Source: Arcticibacter sp041902385 (lineage in GTDB: Bacteria; Bacteroidota; Bacteroidia; Sphingobacteriales; Sphingobacteriaceae). From it: a DNA stretch of 64,000 nucleotides. Shown here in pieces: positions 12,601 to 20,820 of this stretch. A model generated the notes under the pieces. The model was given only the letters and a program-made list of their open reading frames with translations, was not told the DNA's origin and searched no databases. The position numbers and the translations under genes are program-made. Numbering within the stretch: position 1 is the first letter of the stretch; the number at the start of each line of letters is the position of its first letter. The stretch is taken from the NCBI RefSeq assembly GCF_041902385.1, contig NZ_CP169244.1:806001-870000 (forward strand), in the 5' to 3' direction.

Positions 12601-15600
12601 TACATCGGCACCGCCGTTACTAATTATGTTCCCGCGTCCCGTTGCTGTCGTTCCGCCAATATTAATAATGTCTGTGGTAACGACCGAAGCCAGGACAGAG
12701 GTTTGAGTTTTAAGACTATCAAGGTTGCCGTAGGCTGTGCCAACACTGTTAGTCGCAAAGGCACGGAAATAGTACTTAGTACTTCCCGCGAGATCCTTTA
12801 AGGTAACAGCAAAACTGCCTGTTCCTGCTCCACTTGCGATGTAATTTCCCGCTGTGGTAGGATTAGGAGACGTGCTCCAACAAACTCCGCGGGTGTAGAC
12901 ATACTCACGCCCGTCATCTTTTATATAACCCCCTACTACTGCAGACGTTGACGTTACATTTGTCGCTGAAATCGTAGTAATATAAGCCGTTGTAGCCGTA
13001 GTGAGGCTGTCTAAATTACCATATGCTATGCCATAGCTGTTCACGGCGTAGGCCCGAATGTAATACTTCTGGCCAGGTTTAAGGTTGGTCAGGTGACTGG
13101 TGTAAGAGCCTAACCCTATACCAGAAACAGGATCTGAAGTTTTATCTGAGTTGATCGTAGGATTTGGAGTTGTGCTCCAACAAACCCCGCGTTGAGAAAT
13201 TACTTCGTCTCCTGTGTAAGTTATATCCCCTCCTGAATAGGCTTCGAAACCGGTTACATTACTTGGAGGTGTTGTCGATAAGACAGCAAGCGAAGTGGTT
13301 CTAAAACTGGTCTCTCCACTTATCGCTGTACCCACACTATTAATAGCATAAGACTGTGCGTAATAAGTTGTATTAGGAGATAAGCCAGTAAGGTTAACTA
13401 TGAACGTTCCGATATCCGTTTTGTTCAAGGTACCAGAGGCTACGTAAGTGTAGTTAACCCGGTCGGTACTATATCTTATCCCCCTCTCAGTTATCGGATC
13501 GCCCCCATTGTTGAGAACAACAAACTCGCCTACTGCCGACGTATTAGTAATGCCGGTAATATCAAAAGTCGGCGGCATTACAGCAGCTAAAATAGGAGGT
13601 AATGTAGTGAAAGTCTTGATTTCCCCGTAAGAAAGGCCATAAACGTTCTCAGCGTAAGCTCTGACATAATAAGTAGTATTAGCGAGCAGATTCTCCACCC
13701 TTGTCGGGAAAATACCCTCGCCCGAACCATCGTTCGTAACGACTGCCTTAGGATCATTTACAGGATCTCCGCTTGTTCCATAAATTATACCGCGTTTAGT
13801 GATAGGGGCAGAACCACGACTGGTAATATTACCGCCACTTTCAGCGGCCATGCTTGTTACATTAGCAGGATCAAGGGTAATAATAACAGGAGCATCAGGA
13901 TTGACAATGTGAATCAAATCATCGCCGTATGCTACCCCCACAATATTCTTTGCATAAGCACGGATATGATAGGTGACGTTTGGAGTGAGGCCAGGAATCA
14001 AACTTGTATACCATCCAGTACCAGTCCCATCAATTGTCCTCGTATTTGCGATAGTAGGATTCGCTGAGGTGCTATAGCAAACGCCTCGCTCTGTCACTGG
14101 TGCCCCTCCGTCGCTAAGAACGTTACCTCCGGTAATGGTTGTTCCCTGAAATACAGAGGCGGCAGAGGTTACAACTTTAGGCAAACCTGGCACAATTAGA
14201 CTATCAAGATTACCATAAGCAACCCCTGCAATGTTCATTGCGTACGCACGAACATAGTAAATTGTGCCGGGAACTAGTTTGGTCATTTGGCTGGTGAATA
14301 CGCCCGAACCATCTCCAATTATGGGCTCGCTGGTCTTGGCGGAATCAATTGTTGGATTCTTACCCGCAGACCAGCAAATACCACGGCCTGTTATAACAGA
14401 GAAACCTGTATTGGAAATTGTTCCACCGCTCTGAGCGGTGGTGCCAGCAAGACCACTTGGTTTTGTTGTAACAATAGTGGCAAGCGCCGCTGTAGTAAAG
14501 CTGGTTTCACTGCTATATCCAATTCCTACGCTGTTTTTGGCATAAGCTTTAACTAAATAAGTTGTGCCCTGAGATAATCCGCTAAGACTAGTAATAAATG
14601 TACCAAAGTCGCCTGGCGTAGATGTAGATGAGGGAACATAAGTGTAGTTTATCCCATCGGTACTATAGCACACTCCTTTTTCCATTACAGGCGCGCCGCC
14701 ATTGTTTAATAAAAGCGCAGTTCCGGTCGCCGAACTTCCGGTTACGTTACTAACGGTCAGTGCCAGGTTCAGCTTAGGTACGACAGGCGGTGGCGTAGTG
14801 AACACGACAAGGTTACCATATGCCTTGCCGGCAGCGTTCACCGCATAAGCTCTTATATAGTAAGTTGTATTACCTAAGAGTCCCCTCAATGTGCTCGGGA
14901 ACGGACCTACCCCTGAACCATCATCTGAGATTACAACAGAGTCAGCGGTGAGAGGATCGCCTTTTGCACCCCAGACAATACCCCGGCCAGTGACCGGCGA
15001 GCCGCCATCTGCAGTAATATCACCCCCACTTACAGCGCGTATACTTGAGATACTATCCGCAGCAAGGGTGATAATGGTAGGCGGAGCTATCGGGGTTGTA
15101 AAAACAACATCGTCACCATAGACAATCCCCTGGTCATTTAGAGCATAGGCCCTGACATGATAGGTAGTTTTAGGTAATAGGCCTTTAAGGCTGTCAGGGA
15201 ATATCCCGATTCCTAAACCAGCAGTAGTATTTTTAGTTTTAAAGACGGAGTTAGTGTCGGGGTTCGCGCTCGGACTCCAGCAGATACCTGCCAAAGTTAC
15301 CGGTGATCCTCCGTTCGTAAGTACATGGGCACCGCTTAAAGCTGCATAACCGGTTAAGCCTGTTACAGGCAAGGTCTTTACAACCGGCTTACACGTCAGG
15401 TCTTGCCAGCCAGCTCCGTCGAAATAGCGAATCGATTTGGATACTGCATTAATATAAAACGCCCCTATAGAAAGTCCAAGAGGCGAGGGATTTGTGCTGA
15501 GCACGGGAAGCTTACAGGTTTTGACCGTAACGCCTGTACTAAAGCCTGAGCTTTCCTGCAGAGTTCCGTTAATCAGCTCTACCATTTTGCTCCATGTGCT

Positions 15601-15978
15601 ACCACTATATATCATTACGGCCTTTGTCGTGGTGTTGTAGTAAATAGCACCGGCTTTGGGAATGCCTAAGGGCTCAGTGGACAGGGCAGGCAAGTAAGGG
15701 ATACCCTTTTTTACGACGAAAAACTCGTCGACCGTATTAGAAGAAAAATTATTGGTACAGAGTGTTTCCCAACCAGTTCCAGTATAGATCATCGGCTTTA
15801 ACTCGACACTACTGAACACGAGCATGCCCGTCTCTGGCAAGGGAATGGAAGAAGGATCAACTAAGGGTAAATGAGGAATACCCCCCACAACGCGAAAATA
15901 GTTTTGAGCCCTTACAGAACCTGTAAAAGCCAAAACTATAAAAAGTAATATTTTCGCAATCGCGCGTAGTCTTTCCAT
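9613..15978 (-). CDS. Giant Fn3/FISUMP repeat surface protein, N-terminal piece
   Basis: This is the true start of the giant protein. Residues 1-24 form a signal peptide (basic MERLR start, hydrophobic core, cut after VRA or AQ). Residues about 25-200 hold short tail-fibre-type motifs (GMLVFSS, YTGTGWETLC, GAIYYNTTTKAVMIYSGSTW, GAFYINAVSKSIRYFDGAGWQDL), each describing a small beta unit. From about residue 200 onward there are about 19 tandem Fn3-like repeats of about 95 residues and the start of the next. The start codon lies 19 bases after the stop of the S74 fibre gene, so the two are probably co-transcribed. The frame ends prematurely at ATTATSGER; adding one G to the GGGG at 9621-9624 gives SGGEVTDDG and joins it to the next piece. 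Repaired, the protein exceeds 5300 residues within the window. Role as a surface fibre or adhesin is inference. Confidence 0.87.
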   Translation of the reverse strand: MERLRAIAKILLFIVLAFTGSVRAQNYFRVVGGIPHLPLVDPSSIPLPETGMLVFSSVELKPMIYTGTGWETLCTNNFSSNTVDEFFVVKKGIPYLPALSTEPLGIPKAGAIYYNTTTKAVMIYSGSTWSKMVELINGTLQESSGFSTGVTVKTCKLPVLSTNPSPLGLSIGAFYINAVSKSIRYFDGAGWQDLTCKPVVKTLPVTGLTGYAALSGAHVLTNGGSPVTLAGICWSPSANPDTNSVFKTKNTTAGLGIGIFPDSLKGLLPKTTYHVRAYALNDQGIVYGDDVVFTTPIAPPTIITLAADSISSIRAVSGGDITADGGSPVTGRGIVWGAKGDPLTADSVVISDDGSGVGPFPSTLRGLLGNTTYYIRAYAVNAAGKAYGNLVVFTTPPPVVPKLNLALTVSNVTGSSATGTALLLNNGGAPVMEKGVCYSTDGINYTYVPSSTSTPGDFGTFITSLSGLSQGTTYLVKAYAKNSVGIGYSSETSFTTAALATIVTTKPSGLAGTTAQSGGTISNTGFSVITGRGICWSAGKNPTIDSAKTSEPIIGDGSGVFTSQMTKLVPGTIYYVRAYAMNIAGVAYGNLDSLIVPGLPKVVTSAASVFQGTTITGGNVLSDGGAPVTERGVCYSTSANPTIANTRTIDGTGTGWYTSLIPGLTPNVTYHIRAYAKNIVGVAYGDDLIHIVNPDAPVIITLDPANVTSMAAESGGNITSRGSAPITKRGIIYGTSGDPVNDPKAVVTNDGSGEGIFPTRVENLLANTTYYVRAYAENVYGLSYGEIKTFTTLPPILAAVMPPTFDITGITNTSAVGEFVVLNNGGDPITERGIRYSTDRVNYTYVASGTLNKTDIGTFIVNLTGLSPNTTYYAQSYAINSVGTAISGETSFRTTSLAVLSTTPPSNVTGFEAYSGGDITYTGDEVISQRGVCWSTTPNPTINSDKTSDPVSGIGLGSYTSHLTNLKPGQKYYIRAYAVNSYGIAYGNLDSLTTATTAYITTISATNVTSTSAVVGGYIKDDGREYVYTRGVCWSTSPNPTTAGNYIASGAGTGSFAVTLKDLAGSTKYYFRAFATNSVGTAYGNLDSLKTQTSVLASVVTTDIINIGGTTATGRGNIISNGGADVTERGFCWNTAGKPTVDGDHLASGNGSGSYSGGLTGLSPNTKYYVRAYAVNSVGVSYGNEISFSTYTIPTITTLPVYNVTSVDAKGGGDIISDGGATVTTSGICWNTTGNPTVNDLRTTSGVGIGQFIHTMKDLLGSTTYYVRAYAVNSAGTAYGNVESFTTAPPIIPSLTTTSGRSGVSGTTAIAGGTIISNGGAIITTEGLVWSTVSGFIPDTVKANRSVQSSAGNFTSTMTPLRRGTTYYARAYAQNSAGTGYAANEISFTTFDYPVINTIPPDLSTVTSVSVNAGGSILSDGGTTITESGMCWSTNSNPDITSDHISNGTGSGNFIRTITDLMGSTTYYVRAYAKNSVGIAYGNIESFTTLPPVLATVKTVSPEVTSSTEATSGGDITSNGGAFVTTRGVYWSTQQGFNPDTLTVKNRTAETGYFKGSYTARMSGLTPNTVYYVKAYAVNAVGVAYGEEMSFKTPRLPEVTTAYTTANGPTKATSGGDITDNGGATITARGVVFSTDPDFKADTVVLNRTVNGGGSGAFSSKLTGLKGNTTYYVRAYATNIAGTAYGNLLSFITDPATLATLTTRDPWNVYGLTATSGGVITDNGGEPVTTRGVVWSTTKGFRPDTVSANKTIQTGSGIGSFASGITGLKRGTTYYVRAYAINSIGTAYASNEISFTTLDFPTLTTMAASPSSTGYSATSGGTLIGDGGTDITNIGVCWSTSPNPTVGLHTKTIYDSWSGKNWYSELKDLTPVTKYYVRAYAVNNQGVAYGNEVEFTTPPALATVTTSYATPVSKSSVVTGGEVVKDGGAAITERGVIWSTDANFNPDTVTTNKTVDGVGTGKFSSTINGMRLSTSYYIRAYAVNSAGTAYGNQVTVTIFPTAPILNTIELSQLTGVSAMSGGEIISDGGADVTLKGICWATHTNPTVADSRTTNGSGTASYIAMLTGLQPNTLYYVRAYAVNKIGTAYGIERTFQTNGIPTLTATRPVTDIVATTATSGER

Positions 15979-15997
15979 TGGTGATAAATAGAATCGC

Positions 15998-18900
15998 CTA
16001 ATTATCCAATTTCTTAAGGATAGAGTCGATCTGCTGCTGCTGTTTATCCAGTCGCATTTGCAGTTCTACGATTTCCTGCTGCTGAAGTTTCATTTTTAGC
16101 TGCTGTTCTTTCACCGCCTGGATTAAGACGCCTGTCAACTGAGAATAATCTACTTTATAAAAACCGTCGGCCCCTATCGTCACCATTTCAGGATAATACT
16201 TTTTAAGCTCCTGCGCTATCACCCCTATTTTCGGTCCCTTAGCATACTTTTTCTGATCCTTATATTCAAACCTGACGCCTCGCATCTTTTCTAAAGATTG
16301 CAATACATTCCCCAGCGTTTCGATCTTCGTCTTCAAGCGAAGGTCAGAAGGGGTATAGAGGTTGCCTTTTACTGTAAGATCCTGAGCCAGGATAGCACTC
16401 CCGGAAGATTCAAAACTTAGCCCGCGGCCATCCTGTCCATCGCTACTAATTGAATAGGTTAAAGTCTTCAGATTCTGAGTTGCTGTATGATTGCCCAGAT
16501 TATCTCCTGGCACTGAAATATTAGAAGATCCGTCGAACGGTACCCCATTGATCGTAATTGGAGTAGTAAGGCGGGTGGCAGAATAAACGTTCTTTGTCGC
16601 ATCTTTCGTGTTATCAACGTTGTTCAGCGCTAATAATGCCTTTACCTCATCTGCAGACAGTTCCTTGGGTGCAGAAGCTACTGCCGTATTGTTTCCAATA
16701 ATTGAGTTAGCAGCAACAGGAGCGATCTTTGACAGAGTCAAACTTTTGATAGAAATATCGCTCCCTGAATCATCAAAGTCTGTTGAGCTTAAATACTTAG
16801 AAGCACCGCTGGCTCCGACCCTTACTTTATCATCCGTAAAGATAGCGTTAACAGGAACTGCCGTTTCTACAGTTAGGCCATTGACCTTATCTGCGTCGTC
16901 TACCTTATTGTTGCTATTGGCATCGTAAACAGACTTCGTCATATAGTTTCCTCCCACCGTGCTAACAAGGACATCCACATACGTCTTATTCGCTCCATCT
17001 GTCGGCAAAATCGGTGTCGCCACATCTAACAACCTTTTACCCCCAATAGACAGGTCGGTAGCAGGAGCACCGAAACCACTTAGTGGGATGTCTGCCTTGG
17101 CTGTAGCGACAGCTTTGTTAGAGGCATCACCGACTAAAAAATGACCCTGAGAGAGTGCATTGCCATTATCCACCGGCACCCATTGACTACCATCGTAAAC
17201 CATAAAAGTTTTAGTCGTAGTATTGTAGTAAGTACTCCCAACGGTCGGACTTGCAGGAGGAGTCGGGCCAGATGGAACGCTACCTGCTTTACCATCCACA
17301 TACTTCTTTGTAGCTGCTTCCTGATCGGTGCTTGGATCAGCGAGATTCGAGATTTTTTTACTTCCTAGATCAATGTCGGCCGTTGCTGCAGCAAAGCCGC
17401 TTAATGGAATCGTATTCTTGGCTGTAGCAACTGCTTTATTGTTTACATCCCCTACGTAGAATTGATCCTTTGCCAATTTGTTATCTACCGGAACCCATTG
17501 ACTGCCATCATATACATAAAAGGTCTTATCCGTCGTGTTATAATAGGTACTGCCTGCCACCGGATTGGCGGGTGGGGTCGTTGCTGACGGCACACTTCCC
17601 GTCTTTCCGTCTACATACTTCTTTGTGGCTGCTTCCTGATCCGCAGAAGGATCAGCCAGGTTTGAGATCTTATGACTTCCAAGATTTATGTCCGCTGTTG
17701 CGGCGCCAAAGCCGCTTAAAGGAATAGCGCTTTTCACTGTAGGCATTGCCTGATTGAGCGAATTTCCAACATACATCGACCCTTCTGACAACTCGTCATC
17801 CAATGCTCCCCAACGAGTTCCATTATAATAATAAAGGCGGTTTACGCCAGTCATATAGAACAGCGTACCGGCTTTGGGGTTCGTTGGGAAAGTTGCAGCA
17901 AAGACAAGTGGATTTTGGGAATCGACATATTTCTTGTTGACCCCATCTGAATCTGCAGTAGGATCAGCCAAGTTCGCGATTTTATGACTTCCCAGGTCTA
18001 CGTCTGCTGCAGCCGCGCCAAAGCCACTTAATGCGATCGCACTCTTTGCTGTAGCAACGGCTTTATTGTTTACATCCCCTACGTAGAATTGATCTTTTGC
18101 CAATTTGTTATCTACGGGAACCCATTGGTTACCGTCGTAAACATAGAACGTCTTATCCGTCGTGTTATAATAGGTACTCCCTGCAACCGGATTGGCTGGT
18201 GGGGTAGTTGCAGATGGCACACTTCCCGTCTTTCCATCTACATACTTCTTTGTTGCTGCTTCCTGATCCGTAGAAGGATCAGCGAGGTTAGAGATTTTAT
18301 GACTTCCAAAGTCTACGTCTGCTGCAGCCGCACCAAAGCCGCTTAATGGAATCGCATTCTTTGCTATTGCAACGGCCTTATTGCTTGCATCACCAATATA
18401 GAACTGGTCCTTAGCCAACTTATTGTCAACAGGAACCCATTGGCTGCCATCGTATACATAAAGCGTCTTATCTGTTGTGTTATAATAGGTACTTCCTGCT
18501 TGAGCAGGAGATGGGGCAACGGAACCTGTTGGAATTCCCGCTTTTTCATCTACGTACTTTTTTGTAACAGCATCTTGATCGTCAATCGGCTCTGCGACAT
18601 TTTTTATATTAAAATTAGTAGCCCCGTCGCCCATCATTAAATTTCCAGAGGCAGGGCCAAAGTCTGTTATAGGCAATGAACTTTTAGGTGTTGCCTCCGC
18701 CTGATTTGATGCGTTTCCCACCAAGATGGAGCCGGAAGGGATTGTAAGAGAAGAGGGAGTAGCCAGCTTTGTATCCACATAATTTTTGGTTGCAGCGTCC
18801 TGAGGGAACATTGGATCTGCCAGAAAATTAATGCTATATTGAGTTGTTGCATCTCCCATCTTTACATTATCTATAGCCTTCCCAAAGCCACTTAAAGCGA

Positions 18901-20809
18901 TTGTATTCTTTGCCACAGCTCCTGCCTTACCGGAGGGACCTCCTATAAAAAAGTAGTTGGTTTGCAGAGCTAAATTATCAGCAGGATTTGCAAAAAGGCC
19001 ATCAATGTATTTTTTATTTACTGCGTCTTCATCGGCAATAGGGTTACCCAGTCCGGTAACTTTCATGCCTCCCATCGGGATGTCTGAAACTGGAATGCCA
19101 AAAGAACTTAATGAAACTGAACTTGGAGTTATTGCAGAGGCTTTCCCGGTTGCATCTCCCAAAAGTAAATTACCGGTTGGTAAACTGACGCTTTGAGGAT
19201 TAATAACACGAGTATCTACGTAGTTCTTCGTTACTGCATCCTGCGGTGCTGTGGGCTCGCCAACCCCTGTCAGTCTAAACGTAGCCAAATTCAGGTCAGC
19301 AGAGGGAGAACCGAAAGAAGAGAGTGCGATAGTATTTTTTGCAACAGCGCTAGCCCTCCCTGAAAGGTCGCCCATTAAAAGCATACCGTTAGCTAGTGCC
19401 ATATTCGATGGAGCGATAGACCGATTGTCAACGTAGTTTTTAGTAGCCGCATCTTGATTATTCGTAGGATTAGCAAGATTAACGATCTTATAATTTGCAG
19501 TTCCGTCACCCAAAGAAACATTAGCATTTGGATTACCGAAACCGCTTAATGGAATGCTGGACTTAGTAACCGCAGCTGCTTTTCCGGAGGAATTTCCCAC
19601 AAACAAATTTCCAGTTGGCAACGATAGAGTCGAAGATGGATTTGCAAACATGAAATCAAGATAAGACTTCGTTACTGCGTCTTGTGGTGCCGAAGGGTTC
19701 GCTAAGTTCGTAATTTTGTAATTTGTGCTGCCATCGCCTAAAGCAACGTCGGCAGTTGCTATACCAAAACCACTTAAGGGAATGTTTGCTTTATCCAACT
19801 TATCGTCGTTGATAGCTTTTGTCTTAATTGTAAGTTTGCCCGCGTTTGTAATAGTAGCATCGCCTGAAAGAGGAACGCCAACCGGCACATTAGAACTGTT
19901 TCCCACCAAAACGTAACCATTCGACAATGTGCTGCCCGCAGGAACCCACAGGCTTCCGTTGTAAACGTAAAGCCGATGCTCTGAGGTGTTATAAAACAAG
20001 TCGCCTTCTCTCATCGTGCTTGGATTTGTAACACCGGTAGGCGTTGACCCATTTGTCGAGATCTTATGCCACCCCCCATCGAATATATACGTATTTTTAT
20101 CGTCAATATTGAAATACATATCTCCAGTCTTGGCGGTAGTGGGAAACTCAGCAGAAGTGCCACTTGGCACACTGCCACTTCCTATCGGGATCCATGTCGT
20201 GCCATTAAAAAGATAAAGCTTGTTCTCTGTAGTATTATAAAAGCCCGATCCTAATTTTGCACTCAAAGGCATTTCGGCAGTCGTACCTGAGGTAAACTTT
20301 GTAATATCCGCATCTATAGCCTGAATGGCGGCGTTTTGAACAGAGATCATCAAATTGCGGTTGTCGTTCTCCGGATCGAAGGTAGCAATAGGATAACCGT
20401 TGCTTGTAGGCCGAAAAAGTGTACCGGTCTGGCCATATGCAGGATACGTATCAAACGCATAAACAGCACCTTTTAAGTATGTGACATCTGCTTCGATGTA
20501 GGTCGAGCCTTTTGCTTCCTTAATTATGTTGTCAATCCTGTAGATTTTCCCTGTAGCATCGGTAATAATATCTCCAGCCAAAATTGAATCGGCGGAATAG
20601 ACATAAGTAGGATCTTGAAAATCACCTCCAATTTTATAAGTTGAAGCTGGGTTGCTCGGCATGTCGAGCAATGTAATTTTAAAACGTCCGTTTAATACGG
20701 TCTGAGCAAATGAGATTGACGGAAAGCTCGCCAAAAAAGACACCATCAATATCAACCGTAGTACACTTCCGTAGAATAGATTAACTTTACAAACCAGATG
20801 AGAGGCCAT
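15998..20809 (-). CDS. Tail-fibre-like surface protein with C-terminal peptidase S74 chaperone
   Basis: The protein has about 1603 residues if it starts at 20809 (MASHLVCK), which gives a signal peptide ending near SISFAQ; the frame also allows a start at 20845 overlapping the gene upstream. The middle contains short collar-type motifs (TYYNTTDKTLYVYDGSQWVP) and eleven copies of a unit of the form LSGFG-x-ADV-x-LG-x-KI-x-NLADP-x-DQ-x-AATKKYVD, typical of phage tail-fibre stalks. The last 116 residues are an S74 intramolecular chaperone: SDLRLK at codons near 16331-16348, then IGVIAQELKKYYPE, VDYSQLTGVLIQAVKE, and a terminal coiled coil rich in Gln and Lys. In known S74 proteins (for example endosialidase) this domain drives trimerisation of the fibre and then cuts itself off at the serine of the SDxRxK motif. 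Here that implies a trimeric, self-processed surface fibre. No T9SS sorting domain is visible. Confidence 0.85.
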   Translation of the reverse strand: MASHLVCKVNLFYGSVLRLILMVSFLASFPSISFAQTVLNGRFKITLLDMPSNPASTYKIGGDFQDPTYVYSADSILAGDIITDATGKIYRIDNIIKEAKGSTYIEADVTYLKGAVYAFDTYPAYGQTGTLFRPTSNGYPIATFDPENDNRNLMISVQNAAIQAIDADITKFTSGTTAEMPLSAKLGSGFYNTTENKLYLFNGTTWIPIGSGSVPSGTSAEFPTTAKTGDMYFNIDDKNTYIFDGGWHKISTNGSTPTGVTNPSTMREGDLFYNTSEHRLYVYNGSLWVPAGSTLSNGYVLVGNSSNVPVGVPLSGDATITNAGKLTIKTKAINDDKLDKANIPLSGFGIATADVALGDGSTNYKITNLANPSAPQDAVTKSYLDFMFANPSSTLSLPTGNLFVGNSSGKAAAVTKSSIPLSGFGNPNANVSLGDGTANYKIVNLANPTNNQDAATKNYVDNRSIAPSNMALANGMLLMGDLSGRASAVAKNTIALSSFGSPSADLNLATFRLTGVGEPTAPQDAVTKNYVDTRVINPQSVSLPTGNLLLGDATGKASAITPSSVSLSSFGIPVSDIPMGGMKVTGLGNPIADEDAVNKKYIDGLFANPADNLALQTNYFFIGGPSGKAGAVAKNTIALSGFGKAIDNVKMGDATTQYSINFLADPMFPQDAATKNYVDTKLATPSSLTIPSGSILVGNASNQAEATPKSSLPITDFGPASGNLMMGDGATNFNIKNVAEPIDDQDAVTKKYVDEKAGIPTGSVAPSPAQAGSTYYNTTDKTLYVYDGSQWVPVDNKLAKDQFYIGDASNKAVAIAKNAIPLSGFGAAAADVDFGSHKISNLADPSTDQEAATKKYVDGKTGSVPSATTPPANPVAGSTYYNTTDKTFYVYDGNQWVPVDNKLAKDQFYVGDVNNKAVATAKSAIALSGFGAAAADVDLGSHKIANLADPTADSDGVNKKYVDSQNPLVFAATFPTNPKAGTLFYMTGVNRLYYYNGTRWGALDDELSEGSMYVGNSLNQAMPTVKSAIPLSGFGAATADINLGSHKISNLADPSADQEAATKKYVDGKTGSVPSATTPPANPVAGSTYYNTTDKTFYVYDGSQWVPVDNKLAKDQFYVGDVNNKAVATAKNTIPLSGFAAATADIDLGSKKISNLADPSTDQEAATKKYVDGKAGSVPSGPTPPASPTVGSTYYNTTTKTFMVYDGSQWVPVDNGNALSQGHFLVGDASNKAVATAKADIPLSGFGAPATDLSIGGKRLLDVATPILPTDGANKTYVDVLVSTVGGNYMTKSVYDANSNNKVDDADKVNGLTVETAVPVNAIFTDDKVRVGASGASKYLSSTDFDDSGSDISIKSLTLSKIAPVAANSIIGNNTAVASAPKELSADEVKALLALNNVDNTKDATKNVYSATRLTTPITINGVPFDGSSNISVPGDNLGNHTATQNLKTLTYSISSDGQDGRGLSFESSGSAILAQDLTVKGNLYTPSDLRLKTKIETLGNVLQSLEKMRGVRFEYKDQKKYAKGPKIGVIAQELKKYYPEMVTIGADGFYKVDYSQLTGVLIQAVKEQQLKMKLQQQEIVELQMRLDKQQQQIDSILKKLDN
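17410..18310 (-). repeat. Internal DNA repeats in the S74 fibre gene
   Basis: The stretch around 17410-17690 and the stretch around 18045-18310 are clearly alike over about 260 bases with scattered substitutions, and both encode a collar motif followed by a NLADP-x-DQEAATKKYVDGK stalk unit. A more diverged third copy lies around 17130-17330. They show expansion of the stalk by duplication within the gene. Boundaries are approximate. Confidence 0.7.
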
Positions 20810-20820
20810 GCGAATATTCT

